This document shows positions 11,444-24,178 of a DNA stretch of 64,000 nucleotides, piece by piece. The DNA comes from Diplodia intermedia. Lineage: Eukaryota > Ascomycota > Dothideomycetes > Botryosphaeriales > Botryosphaeriaceae. The notes beneath the pieces were generated by a model. That model was not told where the DNA came from and did no database searches. It saw only the letters and a program-made list of their open reading frames with translations. A program made the position numbers and the translations under genes. Position 1 is the stretch's first letter. Each line of letters starts with the position of its first letter. The stretch is taken from positions 210,257-274,256 of the forward strand of contig JAKEKT010000047.1 of NCBI GenBank assembly GCA_021495925.1. Reading direction: 5' to 3'.

Positions 11444-13682
11444 GATGGGGTTCAATTGGCGCGGAAAAGAGAGGGAAGAGGGAAGGAGGGTGAAGAAGAA
11501 GGTCAAGCAGAAGAGTGTCAACGTGGGGACAACGCAGCTTTAATCTATTCGACAAAGCTACCAGTAATCACTCCCAGCATGACAGCTGTGCCGCACCAGA
11601 TAGCTCCTGAGCGACACAAGGACATAGCTCCCTCGAGGTATCCACAACAGCTTTGCTTGATCAGGAACCCCGGTCCCGCCGATGGCCGCCCACAAGTCCG
11701 TCCTCAACTCCCGATATCAGCACACCGCAACCAAGGAGACACAAAGCGAGACGAAATGACTGGGTCAATCCAGACCCCATTCGTGTTGTCACAGGAACGA
11801 AAGACTTGGGGGAGCGAAGCTTTCGGGAATATGGTCGGCATGACGTCTGCATAACGAGGGTAACGCTATACCTTCTTGGACGTAGCGATGTACAACGGCT
11901 TTGGCCAGTGCTGCACCCGCTGCTTGTGATTTACAGGACGTATACCAATGGCTACTCATCAGCACAATGATGAGCCATTGATTCAAGCGCGTGAACGCTG
12001 GACATGCGATGGAAAGCTGGGCAGTGGTAGCAGAAAGGGGGCAGTTGTGAAAGTTGATCTGCCCAGAAAATGCCAAGGGCTCCGCTCCTGGTTGCTGCAA
12101 AGAGAAATTGAGTAGCAGACGTGTTGTGAAGAAAGTGGGTCTTGTTGCCTGTGCTCGGAGAATAAAAACGTGCAAGGAGTTCTTTCCGGCTGATCAGGTC
12201 GGGGAAGCGAAGGGGGCGAGCTTGGACTGTAACGAACAGAGCGCGCCTTATCGCCACAGCCGCGCGGTGAACAAGGTCGTCCGCGCGGGAATACCGGGGC
12301 CTGGGCACATTAGGAGCAGGGACCAGGCGGATGGTTATGGGATTTTCGGTTGACCGTTAATGGTCAGTCTTGAGGCCAAAGAACACCGGACCCGACGCAG
12401 CAGCTCCCGGAGGTGGATCAAACGACAGGAGCAGCACAGTACGTGCAGCTGGCCTGCTTGCTCATGCTCAGCAACGACAGCGGGGAGTTCGAGGGGCAGG
12501 AGAGGCGAGGGCGTTATAGCGAGGGCGGGAGCGGGCCGAAGAGGGCCCCAGTTTTGCGCGACGGGTCGTCTGTGCCCGTCTGCTAAGTGGCTTGATCTGC
12601 TGAGAGGTTCGGCAATGGGCGTCGGCTTCTGTGAAGAATGGCGGATGATGAGGACAGATTCGTAGTCAACTATCGACTGATCTCATGAGTCGTGAGCCAA
12701 AGGTGTCCTTGGTCTCGCCTCATGACCGTCTCGGTAGCGAGGGACGGGAAGGCGGCTGCACATGTCAACGGACCGCTCGGGTAGCTAGCGGAAGTAGCGG
12801 AAGCCTACCCTGGTTGCAAGAGGTGTTTAGTAGATGGTGGTAAGGTATTGAGGCACCATGGGAAGCACGTGATCTCTCGGCGACATCGAGCGAATGGTCT
12901 GGACAGCCGGGAAACATGCGTCTCCAGCAGCAGCAGCCGTTATTAACCATGTCGCGCAGCAGGCCAGGGAGCAGGGTTGAAAGTCGTCGTCGCGGCAGCT
13001 TTGCCGACTCGTCGGTTCACGTGCGTTGCTTCGTGTGCGAATGGAAGGGGCGGCCACGTTTTCCTGGAGGCAGATGGGGCAAGTGGCCCGATCAACGAGG
13101 GGACGCGACCCTGACCTCTGCACCCTCTGTCAACCATATCAATCATTGACGCCCCACACGCTGCTGCTGACCGATGCTGTGCTCGTCGGTATCGATGCCT
13201 GACCCGGACGAGCCGCTCGTCGTCGCGAATCATGCCCCTTCGAATCAGCACCACCGGCCGCCACCGAGGCAGGAGCTGCAACTCGATGACTGATCAACTG
13301 CTGTATATGACCTGCGCCACGCTCTTCTGATTTCTCTCCCAGCATGGCGTTGTCCGAGTAAACCATCGCTCCCTTCGTTCCCTGAGACAATTCAACATCC
13401 GCTCATACGCATGTATACAGCAGCCTGTAGCACCTGCCTTCAGACAACAGCTAACAGCTTCGACTCTTGGCGCGGCATCGCTGGGAAAACATCTACGTCG
13501 GGATGCAAAGGCTTGGATGATAATTGAAACTGTCATTAAATAGTCGCACTTCGAGTAACATTAAGAAGTCATGGTACGTATTACACATCAACACACCTTT
13601 CCCCGGCTTGCCCCCTCGTCTTTTCATGGTCTGATATCGTCACAGTCCTCCTTCATCATGTCCATAGCTCGTGCCATCGAGC
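11444..13682. other. intergenic region, nothing recognised
   Basis: About 2.2 kb between the start of the NTF2-like gene and the 3' end of the acetate transporter gene, both on the minus strand. It holds the promoter of the former and the 3' region of the latter. Reading frames up to about 266 codons occur but none has family motifs, and they overlap real exons or change composition along their length. Confidence 0.5.
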
Positions 13683-14745
13683 CTACACCTGGCTCCCCGG
13701 CTCCTTCTTCCTCTGGCTTGCACCCTTGATCATGGTCGACAGATCACCAACTGGATTCTATCAGTACTGAGCTAAATGTGCTGCATGTCAGAGTACTCAC
13801 CTGGAAGTTGGAAGGGGAAGTCGAGGGCTGCGAGCATAATGGCGAAGAATATCCACCACCCGCCAGCACACGTCACGAAGAGGAATGCGCCGCCCGCAAC
13901 GACCAGGTCGCCCGCCAGACCCACATTTCCATTCGACGTCTGCCAGTAAGCTCCTGCAAGCAGGGCGAAGCCGAAGGTGAGGGTAAAGAAAATCAGAACG
14001 AAGACAACATTGGTCCGGAGAGCGAGGATGAAGAAGATGAAGCTCAGGAGGCTCATTGCCAACAGGAAGAAAGCTGGTACCGTTAGCATGAGACAGCCAT
14101 GACGAAGAGAGGAAGAAAGAAGCGTACCGAAGCTCGAGTTGAATCCAACAGTCGTCAGGCCAGCAGCCGCGTTGTCCGGATCGGTCGAGTAAGCGCCGTA
14201 AGCGTTGTAGAAGGGCTGCAGGGTTCCGCCAAACGACAACCAAAAGGCACCAAAGGACCCGAAGACGACGAAGGGAAAAGTGTTTCCGAGGATCCATTCA
14301 CCAATGGAGCCCATAATCATGAGGATTCCGCCGAAGAACATGTATGACGCCGATCCGGAAGCTCCGCTACCGCCTGATCCTCGCCAGCCCATGAGGATGC
14401 AGCTGAGTGGTGAAAGCGACAGCAGGAATCCCACCAAGGCACTACACTCGGATCAGCCAAGAAGCACGACGGCCATGTTGAGCCAACTTACAGTGGAGTC
14501 GGGTTGCCGACGATTTTGCGTAGGTCCCCTTTGACCTGGTTCTGAGGCGACAGGTACATCTTCTCGAAGAGCTCGGGCGAGATGGAGATGCTGCCTGCTG
14601 TCCGGACCCGTCTCAGGGCCTCGTCGGACCCCATGTGCGGATCGAGCTGCTCGCTGTGGAGGCCATTCTGGCTTTGGCTGAAGTCCTTCTCAAGCGGCCC
14701 ATCGGGGTCGGCGGCGCCGACGGCGTAAGGGTTTTGGGAAGTCAT
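13683..14745 (-). CDS. GPR1/FUN34/YaaH (ATO) acetate transporter family protein
   Basis: Plasma-membrane six-helix channel/transporter family for acetate, succinate or ammonium export (yeast Ady2/Ato1-3, bacterial SatP). Four exons on the minus strand, 14745-14492, 14441-14128, 14073-13801 and 13750-13683, give 302 residues. The family signature NPTPLALVGF lies at residues 81-90, split by the first intron. Helices include SYMFFGGILMIMGSIGEWI, a PFVVFGSFGAFWLSFG segment with the conserved GAFW pattern, FFLLAMSLLSFIFFI and GGWWIFFAIMLAALDFP. The tail ends GDLSTMIKGASQRKKEPG. Residues 1-75 form the variable cytosolic N-terminus. Introns are 50-54 nt. In this family the N-terminus and tail carry phosphorylation sites; expression is typically carbon-source regulated, which cannot be seen here. 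Substrate is not predictable from sequence. Confidence 0.93.
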
Positions 14746-17700
14746 TGTGGGCGGGGGTTATCACAAAGAAGAGCAAGGAGAGATCGGTGGATGGGCAGGA
14801 ACACGAGATGGAAAGGTCCGATCGGTGGAGACAGGGTGTCAGGGTGGGAGGCGGCTCGCTCATATATGGGGTAGGCTTCTTGTCGGCAGGGCTACGGCTC
14901 CGCACTGTCGGCCTCCTTTGTTGACCGGCAGCCCAGGTGGAGAGTCCAGCGTCGGCGTCCTCACACGCCGCTGATCATGCAGCAAGCTCAGGATCGCTCA
15001 CACCAATGAGGCGTGGCGCAGCGGAGGCATTGGGCGATCCGGGCCAGCCGGCGCTCTGCAGGCCAGTCAAGAGGCAGCAGCACACGAAGCTCTCTGGCGG
15101 ACGAGGCATCGTCGTTTTCCCCAGACGCCAAACGGCCGGCTTATTTCCACGCGGGGAAGGCGGCTAGGCCAGGAATGAGCAAGGGTGGAAGGGCTGGAGC
15201 ACGAGGGGAGCGGATCCTTGACAGGATGGCACGAGTCAAGGGGCGGCGGTTGGTGAGGAGATGCGAGACTAGCAGTCCGGGTAGGCGGAGGGCGAGGGAT
15301 GGGGAACGCCGCCACTGCTGAGATGACCACCTAGCAGAATGCGGGGGAGAGCAGCACCCCGACTTGCATCACCGCCGCCTGTCCGCCCCACCAGCTGCCA
15401 TCGCTGCGCACCAACCCTCGCCGCGCTCGTCGCTGCACTGCGCGGATTGGGGCCCGCTCGCGCTCGGCCAGGCCAATTCACCGCCATGCCGCCTCTTGTC
15501 GCGTTGGAGCAGCTCCAACAGCGCCATTGGACGTCTAGCTGGGCCACAAGCGCGACGCGCCGGCCGACGCCATCCCGCACGCCAAGCTTTGCCGCAGCGC
15601 TGTGATATGCTCGGGCTAAGGGCAACGCAACGGACGCGACACGCCCCGGCCTGCGGTCCGGTGCTGTGCGCTGAATCGTACCAAACGCTCCGCCATGCAG
15701 GAACTCGGTCCCCCGAGCCTCAAACGCCGGCAGTTGTACCACGATTCCATCAAGTCGATCTGTGCTCGAGAGCCTCCATCAGGATCGCCACGGGCGTTGT
15801 CGCGTAAATTTCTGGCTGGATTCCGTGGGCAGCGCGATTGGACGCCATGCATCATCCGCCCTCAGCATTTTCGCGCTGCCGAGCCCGTCCGTCTCCGCAT
15901 ACGCATGGGCTACCTCCACCTATCCTGCCGCGCGGGGTGGTCTCGATGCTTCGACGCTTCGATGATGACGGCTGACGCCTGACTCTCGTCGCCATCCGGT
16001 TCGCGCCAGAGCTTGCCCCAGTCAGTTGTCGTCATGCTGTCTCGATCAGGAACTCATGGCATTGTCCCCACATCGTCTGCAAGTTGCCCAACTCCAGGAA
16101 CAGGAAGCCTCTGCTAGAATTGCCCCAGATTGATCATCATCTGCCCAAACGGCCCTTTTCGTCAGCTTGCCACGCCCTAAACCTGGGACCGCCGTTCGCT
16201 GCCACTTGGTGGCCAACTGCCTAGCCCTCCCCTCGACCGACGTTGGCGCTCGGCGGTACCAGACCCTGCGGGCTGGGGTGTCCTAGTCACTACGGCCCGT
16301 TTGTTGGCAAGAGCTTCCTCCATGCCTACATTCGGACAGCCTCTTCCCAAAGCCGCCGCGCCGAGCCCGATTCCCCATGCACCATCAACATTCCCAACGG
16401 GTCTAAATGTCGGCTTCCCCATGGGCTAATGCAGCTTTTGAACATGTTCGAACATGGTGCTATTTTGCCACTGCCACGTGCGTGCGGAGCCTAAGCATTT
16501 CGCGAGCTCGCGTGTTCCTGGATAGACGACGCCAAGCGTATCCAAATCAGTGCTTAGACAGCAACTCTCGCTTCAGAGGACACCTGACCGCGAAATAATA
16601 TAGCTTGACAGCTTCACGTCGCTCTTGGGCGCTGATTCGTGCAGCCGAGGCACCGCGCCTCAGTCTTGGCAGGGAAGCCGCAGGCCTGCCTCCCTATCTT
16701 CTACTCGCTATAGGTACTCGACCAGGGGGAAAAAATATCCCCAGCCTTCTCAGCGGCCTGATGTGCCACCGCAACACTGCACAGTCCCTGCTACGCATGC
16801 AGTTGTTCGAGAATCCTCAACAATTCAGCCGTACTAGTCTCGACCTATTAGCAAAAGCCGCCCCATTCCTTCGTCCGGACGTCCGGATGCGGCTCCGCAC
16901 CGCACCTACGATTACGGGGTATCCACTTTCCAGCCCTTCCAATGGCTGGCTGAGGAGCCCTTTGGAGGCGGTCAGCTCTTGTTTCACCGGAGCTCAGATA
17001 AATTGTCGGGCACTTGTTCTTTTCGCGTCTGCGCCAGCTGCTGCCTTGCTCCGGTCCCGGCGCGCGCCCCCATCATCCTTGTCGACATATGTGCTGTGCT
17101 GAAGCAGATCGCGCTTCTGCATGCAATTGCGTCAGTCCGTGCCACCGAGCGTGTGGAAGGCGATGGGCATGGCCAGGTTTCAGATGGGTTCGTGGTGTGT
17201 TGATGACCGCGGTGATGCGTGCGGCTTTTGTCTTGGGTCGATTCGCTTCAAGCGCTTTGTCGCACCGCAGGGATCTCAAAGATATCCGGATCACGGATGC
17301 ATTTTCGCAGGAAGGGGCCATTTGCAGGATTTATCAAGACTCCCGTCAAACGTCCTTCCGAGAGGCTGGCAATTGGTAAGGTATTGTGAACTGAACCCCG
17401 AAGGGTTGCGGAAGACCAACCCCACCTGTACAACCAGCTGAAGCTACCCGTGAGTTTAATCGACGAGATACATTGATAGCGCCCTACGGTCCATGATCAC
17501 CCTGTGAAAAGGTGTAAGCAGAGATTCGTCAGACCGTCGGTAATTCTCTGGACAGTGCTGCCCCCGGGCGCAAAACGCTAGTGCAGAGTTTGAAGCAATT
17601 ACACTCCTTCGTATGAGAATGTTTGCTCCGGTCCCTGACTAGATCTTCTAGTTGGTACGTAGGTCTTCCAGGATCAGCGATCGTATGGACAGCTGATGTC

Positions 17701-20700
17701 CTAGAATTGATGTCTTTTCTTTTGGCCACTGTTATCCTGCGTTATCAACGACTGGCTGCGCGTTCTTGGATATGCGTTCATGTGGGAATTGCGACCAAAC
17801 TGGTATTCTGTTGTACAACAGGTTGTCTCCCGCCGAGTTCCTCTTACGGAGATGGTCTGTCAAATTGCACGAGCATTTCCAGATCAGCGCTGGGATGGAA
17901 AGGCGTGCAACCAATCGCCACAGAAGGCTGTGCCTGGAAGTCACGCATCGGAGTTTCTTGAGACTCCACTCGGGCTAATCAAGACTCTGGGGCATATGCG
18001 AAGTGTGGGGCTTCTGTCCGGGCTCCACAGCAAAGGAGAAACTGCGTGCAGGCTCAAGCTCCCAGACTAGCATGGGGCTTTCCCCGGAGGACACGGTAGC
18101 TGTCATATCCATTCATGCGACTCGATTGACCCAGAACTTTCGTTGGGTCACTCGCGTCCAGCACGGCTTTCTTTCCATCAGACCGGCTCTAGTTGCTCCG
18201 CTCACCCACACCCCGCCGCGAACGAGGCTCCCATGCCGGCTTTGCTAATTTCAACAGTTTCCGCCACAATATGGAAGAAACTACCCCGACCCTCCAGGAG
18301 ACAGATACACGCGGTGTACTAGCAAGCCGCCTTCATGATTGCGGCCACTTAGGCTTGGGCGTCACTATTGACCGCTTCGCGGCTTTGGGCGGTTTGCCAC
18401 CACCGGCGCTCGAGACGGAGAAAAGAAGAATGGCGTGAACAGCGAAAAGACGCCGCTTCCTTTAACCTACCAGGGACATCGCTGCAGTGGGATTACCTTT
18501 GGCCACTCTTCACTACGCCGAAAGAAGAAGGGCCTCCTTTTCACGGGGCCGACCTGGAGGCTATCGGGGCAGCTTTGTCCTTCCGCTGGCTTGGGTGAGA
18601 CAGGACGGATGACTCGAGCAGTTTCTAGCATTGCAAAGCTCGAGATTTGCGAAAACTTGATAAGTAGGTCTTTGAACAATCGGATTAGTGGCGGACTGCT
18701 GTGACTCGATCATCTCACTCGAACAGGCTGGCGGAGATTACTTCTACCACACCGCCGACTTCACGCCAAAACCACTGTAACGCTATAATAGCTTACTACT
18801 CTTACAGCGTAGCCAAGAAGGCTAGGAGCTCCGCTATCGCAACATACAATGATCGGTCGCGTGCCTAGACGCATTTACGATCGCCTTCATTCCCTCCCAA
18901 AAAAATTTTCCTTGAGCACTCTCAACGGGAATGCTCGTCAGGAACCCTTCATACACGAGCCATTTCAGACAAAAGAGGTGATAGGGGACTGCTCCTAATC
19001 ATGTCTTCTTGACTTGTTCATCCACCACCCTGCTCTCTTCCTTGTCCATGGCAGCTTCACTTTCAAAAATACTAGCAGACTAAGGTAATGTGCAGTCGAT
19101 ACGTTCTTGAGTTATAACAGAACGCTACATCACGTAAAAGTGCTACGAAATGCGCGTTTCGCAGGGTGTGGCAACTCAACGAATGACTCGAAGGTGCGGT
19201 GGTCGCAGCCACGGTACCGCAAGAAGTCGCTACCACAACAACCACACCCCACAACAACAGGAACCGGTGTAAAACCCAGAAGTCAAAAGAGTTCGAAAGC
19301 AGAAAGAACAGAGAGAAGAGACGATAGAACGACATAAAGAAAAGGAGAGACGTTGGGCCAAAAAGCAAAACTACACGCTCCCGCGGAGCGCGCAGAAATC
19401 CCGTCCTTGGTCTTTTCCGTGAGACCTCTTGGATTTTTTGCGAATGTGATTTTCCCTCGAGGGGAGTTGAACCCCAACACTTCCGTGAAGTGCTGGAGAC
19501 CGCCGACGCCCACACCTAGGCTAAGCCAGAGTGTAGACGCCGGCGATACTATACACGCTGCGGGGATGATTTATATACGTGCAGAAACATTGTGCATAGC
19601 CGAGCGTGTTCTTACGTTTGTCTTTCCCACAAAGACATATCTCGACATTAACTATACAACAATACCACAGAGAGAATCGGAGTAGGTTGTAAAAAGTTTT
19701 GCATTTCGCGATGGCTAATCCCATTACGTCTCTACCAAAATCATTCAACCTCCACCACCGGCAGTCTGTAGACTATACATGAGAGCACGTAGTATGTATC
19801 TCAAGCCATAGTAGGAGAGTATATGGTATCTTGTTTCCTTTTTCACTACTTGTTTTGACTTTCGAACTGTACGTTGTCGCTGGCAGGTCTGGTATGTTGT
19901 AATGCGCACCCTTAATAGCAGTAGATGGCTTAGTCATTGGACCATGGTAGGCGATCTCCCTGGCTGCCCACCCCTCGTTCTTCACGTCATTCCATCACCA
20001 AATAATCCCTGCTTGTGATATGGAGTGATTGGAGAGCAGGTTTGGATGTTCTGATCAGAGCACTAAGGCCACCACGTTGGCATAGCCGTCTCACAATGTT
20101 GTCCACGAGACGGAGTAGACGGAGTACCGGATGCACACAAAGTCCAGACAATCTTTGGTACAACTGAAGTGCCATTCAATAGGACTGCGTGTCTGTTACA
20201 AGCCGCCGCTCCAAGCCTACCTGACAACGAGTGGCCCATGTGCTGATTGGCCATCTTATGCTGACGTGCGTTGACGAGAACAGTTTGCGTTATTCCCGGT
20301 TTGTCTGAGCTGGGCCGTTATCAGAGCTAATATCCGGATTCACTTTGTGTCAGCATAGCTCCACGATGGTACCGGTTCATGCCAAACTCAATTTTGACCA
20401 TCAATCGCAGCCCCCACAAAATGCAATCTACACACGCACTTGCAAGATAAGAACGGAAGGCAGCCCTTACACCTTTTCCAAGAAACCACCAGTTGCAAGA
20501 GCACGGCGTCACGCGAGCGAAAGTCCTTGCGTGATCTATGCAAGTCCCGCAGCTGCAACGCATCGACACTAGAGCAATACGCTGGCTCCACCCGCACGTG
20601 GACGGTCGCATGCAGAGTGCGGCACGCAGGCGCTGGCGCGCGCTTGTCAGAAGTATTGACTACCGGCACCTCGGACCTTCTCTCTCAAACAATCAAGCAT

Positions 20701-22384
20701 CGACATGCTTCCAGCGAGACACGCACGATAATTCGATATCCAAACAACGAAGCTCTCGCGATCCTTATCCGCTTTCTGCAATCCGGGTGTCTGTTCCACC
20801 GCTTGAACACGTGGGTTGTACATGCATGCCGTTTGCTCGAGCATGTCCCACGTATTCATGTTCGCTGTCGCCCTGTCTTGGGTAGCGTTGTGCATTGCAT
20901 TGCAGGCCGTGGATTCCAAATACGGGAGGGAAAATGGAAACAACACGGGAAAAAGAGAACATTTAACATAAAACCAAAAGAGTCAAATGCTCCGCGGAGA
21001 GCAGCTCAAAATTAATCGGGTCTTCTTCCCAAGGAAGAAGTACTGGTGCAATTCCATCGCTGAAGGCCTGCATTGGTAGCCAATCAACAATTGATGGGCG
21101 AATTGGCAGGGCGGACGGGAGTCTGAAATGCAAGGGTGCGGATGCATGACAAGGATGTGGCTGGATGTGACTGGATGCCTTCTCTTTACGTGGCTATTCT
21201 TGGGTTGCCTCCTCGTGTTTCATCCCAAGAAACAGCTGCAGCACATTAGTTGCTACAACGGCCGGTAGCTCCGCGTCCTCCCTTCGAATCACCTATCCGG
21301 CTTTTTGCGCTGTATAGTCCACGACGTGTTTGCCCCTCTCACAGCACGCTCGGCGAAGTCCGAGTGAGACGATGGCGAAAGGGAGGCGGTGTGGCCGTGC
21401 AATCGAGGTAATTGGACAGTGGATTGGAGGACCGTATCGGCCGTTGCCACCACTGGACAGGCGAAAGGGGCTGATAGGAAGCCCGACTGATGTAGGAAGA
21501 TGCAGGCCACGGGTTCTCGCCTCACGAGGCAAGACCCAGAAATCTGGACAGAAAGCAATGATCTACAAAGGAGTATGTGCTCCCTAATAGAATGGCGGTG
21601 CAACCCAGGGAAAGTCAGTAGTAGGACAGCTATAGCGTGTGGCATGTGACTCCGATCCAATGTTGGGCGGCCAGGGGCCACGCATCGAGAACACAAGATG
21701 CATGCGAGGACGCCCCAAAAACAAGAGGACGCCTTGCGTAAGCTTTGTTTGTGCTCTGCAAGGCGCCGATCGAAGCGGGTGCCACGAATTGGCGCCCGGA
21801 GCGGTCCGCTGCTGCGTTGGCCTCGTGCGACTGTGCCAACCTCAGGCCTTGTATGGCTCGTGAACCGCAAAGTAAGGTCTTTCGTGAGGCAGTTCGTGCT
21901 TTGGTATGTTTTTGGTTGATATGCATTTGTTTTCTTAAGACATTTTAAACTGACATGAAGGAGTGGAGTTCTTGCTGACGCGACCTGACAAAAGGAGTGA
22001 TGCCAATTCGCCCCATGTGACCCAATGAACACTTCTCTGTAACGCCAGGAAAAGGAGAGAAAACCGAGATCGTAGTAAGCCACAAGATGAAAAAGCCTGT
22101 CTGCAAGCTGATCGTGAGTCTGATATGCTCTTGAGAGAAACTGCGGGGCACTGTAAGCAATCAACTTTCCGTTCCCAATATCCGATACCGAAATCCGCCT
22201 CACACCTCTCAGCCCTTGTCAGTGATTCCCTCAGTGACTAGTCGAGATGCACCGGACACGAGTCTTTCGGTAGACGCCCCTGAGCCCGTCCCTGGCGCCT
22301 CGTTCTTCCAGGCTCTCATGCAGGGTCTGAGACACGGTTGACCGGGCACGGCTGACAACCCCCCTCCCCCATGCAACTGCAACA
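14746..22384. other. 7.6-kb gene-poor region, no gene recognised
   Basis: The longest stretch of normal composition without a recognisable gene. It includes the upstream region of the acetate transporter and the downstream region of the polyproline protein. Many overlapping frames of 60-300 codons exist on both strands but their translations are Cys/Arg/Ser/His-rich without motifs, as expected of non-coding DNA. A tRNA-like pair of A and B boxes lies at 19,463-19,528. Composition is near 50-55% GC, without the TpA excess of the right-hand block. Confidence 0.5.
19455..19530 (-). pseudogene. possible tRNA-like relic (A and B boxes)
   Basis: On the minus strand a good B box GGTTCAACTCC (19,463-19,473) follows an A-box-like TGGCTTAGCCTAGG (19,515-19,528) at normal tRNA spacing, with a hairpin CACTTC-ACG-GAAGTG in between that resembles the long variable arm of a class II (Leu/Ser) tRNA. 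I cannot fold an acceptor stem or a convincing anticodon arm, and no T-run follows directly. It could be a decayed tRNA, a tRNA-derived SINE fragment, or chance. Confidence 0.25.
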
Positions 22385-24178
22385 TCAGTAGAAGATCTTC
22401 ACCCGCCCATCCCCGCCATCGTCGTCCGCCACCAACGCTCCCAGCCCGCCCACCCTCTCGAACCCGTCCAGCCCGGCCTTCGCCTCACTCAGCTCGACCC
22501 CTTCCCTCACCACGCACACAAACGCCGTGCCCCACCCGCGCAGCGCCGCGTTGTGATACGCGCGCACCAGGCACGCCTCCCTGCTGCCCACCTTCTCGAC
22601 CATGTACACCTTGCCGTCGCCGCCGACGCAGCCGCCCCTCTCGCCCGCGCCGGCGTACACCCCGTACCAGTCCGCCTCGTCCTCGCCCGCCCTCGGCGCC
22701 TCCGTGACCATGTAGTACGCCAGACACGCCTCGGCGACGCGCCGCTTGTGCCGCACGCCGCAGGCGCGGTCGCCGCCGGCGCCGCAGTGCGCGTCCACCG
22801 GGCCCTCGCCGAGCGGGAAGCACCAGCAAGGCACGTCGTCGTCGTCATCGTCACCATCGTCCACCTCCCCCCTCCTGCTCCTGCTCCTGCTTCTCTTCCC
22901 ACGACCGCCGCCGGCCATGACCTCGCCCGCCCAGACGCGCACCATGTCGCTCCCCGCGCCGGTCGTCCTGCGGCGGGAGGGCGAGAGCAGCGGCGGCGCG
23001 GCGGGGCCGGCGGCGGCGGCGGCGGACGACCCGAGGATCCGGGGGAGGACCATGTCCGGGTCGGCCGCGGCGGCGGCCAGGCCGGCCTGCTCGAGGCGGC
23101 GCAGCCGCGCCAGCTCGTGCCGCGGCGGCCGCGCGTACCACCGGCCCGGCTCGCCGTAGCGCAGCAGCCACAGGTGCGCCGACAGGTCGAACGGCGTCGC
23201 CGCGTGGTGCGTCAGCGCCGCCGGCCGGCTGTCGAGCTGGGAGGACGATGTCCGGTTGGCGCCGCCGTTGTTGTTGTTGTTGTTGTTGCTGCTGCAGCAA
23301 CCGCCCGGGGTGAGGCGGACGAGGCGCTCGAGCGTGGTGGTGTTGTTGGGGAGGAGGGCGGTGGCTGAGGCGACGATGTCCATGTTGGAGGCGTGGTGGC
23401 AGCATTGGGCTTCCAGGATCCCCGGTGGTAGCATTGGTGGCGGCGGCGGTGGCGGTGGCGGTGGTGGAGGGGGAGGGGGCGGAGGAGGTGGTGGCGGATA
23501 GTAAGATGGCGAGCTGTGACCATAGTATGTGAAATGGGGAGGCGGAGGAGGTGGTGGTGGTGGTGGAGGAGGAGGAGGAGGTGGCGGTGGCGGTGGCGGC
23601 GGCGGCGGCGGCGGTGGTGGTGGCTGATAGTCCCGAACGACTTGATAACAAAAGTTGCTGAGGTCAAGTGGATGGGATTGCGGGTGAGCTGGGTAGAGGA
23701 TCAGGGGTAGAGACGGTTGGGGCGGTCCAGAAGATTGGAAGCCGCGATTAGACGAGTAGCTCGGATCGAGCTCAGTCTCCGAGCCCGCAGGTAATTGAGC
23801 ATTGTTTGTTGGTGGCGATGAGTGCTGAGACAGCATGGAATCTCCAGTTGAGCCCGGTTCGGGCCCAGGGCCGATTTGAGTCTTGCTGGGCTCTTCGAGC
23901 TCCTCCGTAGTTCCACCCTCCTCATGGCCCTCCATTCCATTCGTCTCGGGCACTTCGGCGTCCTTCACATCTTTTTCTCCGTCTGACGGCAGCTCGGGCG
24001 TTTCAACCTCTTTAACCGGTCCGGGCTGGCCGACTGATGACGGGGGCCAAACCCTGCTCTCCGAATGATCCGTGATAGGCTTGCTTCTGACTGGAAGCAT
24101 ATCGGCGTAGGAGGAATGAGTGGATCTCAACTCTTTGGGAGAATCGATGATAACAAGATCTTCGTCCGACTCATCCAT
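22385..24178 (-). CDS. proline-run protein of unknown function with SIM-like N-terminus
   Basis: A single-exon frame of 597 residues that I do not recognise. The start MDESDEDLVIIDSPKELR combines acidic residues with an LVIID core, the pattern of a SUMO-interacting motif. Residues up to about 180 are acidic, Ser/Pro-rich and probably disordered. Two pure proline runs follow, about 29 Pro (codons 23,623-23,537) and 21 Pro (23,497-23,435), split by HFTYYGHSSPSYY. The C-terminal half looks folded in part: PFDLSAHLWLLRYGEPGRWY, a CWCFPLGEG segment, Cys-rich stretches, and YHNAALRGWGTAFVCVVREG. A KRSRSRSRR basic patch next to an Asp run could be a nuclear signal. GC content rises strongly toward the 3' end. 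The long intact frame with conserved-looking segments supports a real gene; function is unknown. An unseen intron in the C-terminal half is possible. Confidence 0.65.
   Translation of the reverse strand: MDESDEDLVIIDSPKELRSTHSSYADMLPVRSKPITDHSESRVWPPSSVGQPGPVKEVETPELPSDGEKDVKDAEVPETNGMEGHEEGGTTEELEEPSKTQIGPGPEPGSTGDSMLSQHSSPPTNNAQLPAGSETELDPSYSSNRGFQSSGPPQPSLPLILYPAHPQSHPLDLSNFCYQVVRDYQPPPPPPPPPPPPPPPPPPPPPPPPPPPPPHFTYYGHSSPSYYPPPPPPPPPPPPPPPPPPPPPMLPPGILEAQCCHHASNMDIVASATALLPNNTTTLERLVRLTPGGCCSSNNNNNNNGGANRTSSSQLDSRPAALTHHAATPFDLSAHLWLLRYGEPGRWYARPPRHELARLRRLEQAGLAAAAADPDMVLPRILGSSAAAAAGPAAPPLLSPSRRRTTGAGSDMVRVWAGEVMAGGGRGKRSRSRSRRGEVDDGDDDDDDVPCWCFPLGEGPVDAHCGAGGDRACGVRHKRRVAEACLAYYMVTEAPRAGEDEADWYGVYAGAGERGGCVGGDGKVYMVEKVGSREACLVRAYHNAALRGWGTAFVCVVREGVELSEAKAGLDGFERVGGLGALVADDDGGDGRVKIFY
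23435..23623 (-). repeat. CCN trinucleotide tract encoding two polyproline runs
   Basis: On the plus strand this reads as GGN triplets (GGC, GGT, GGA) in two blocks, 23,435-23,497 and 23,537-23,623. The synonymous third bases vary, so the proline runs are not the product of a recent pure slippage event and may be kept by selection. Confidence 0.8.

Noticed and set aside
21289..22203. 304-codon open frame on the minus strand
   Set aside because: Intact but rich in Ser, Arg, His and Cys with no motif and no supporting neighbours; length is compatible with chance in sequence of this composition.
23212..23667. His/Arg- and Gly-run frames across the proline tract
   Set aside because: They are other-frame readings of the CCN/GGN tract in the polyproline gene.
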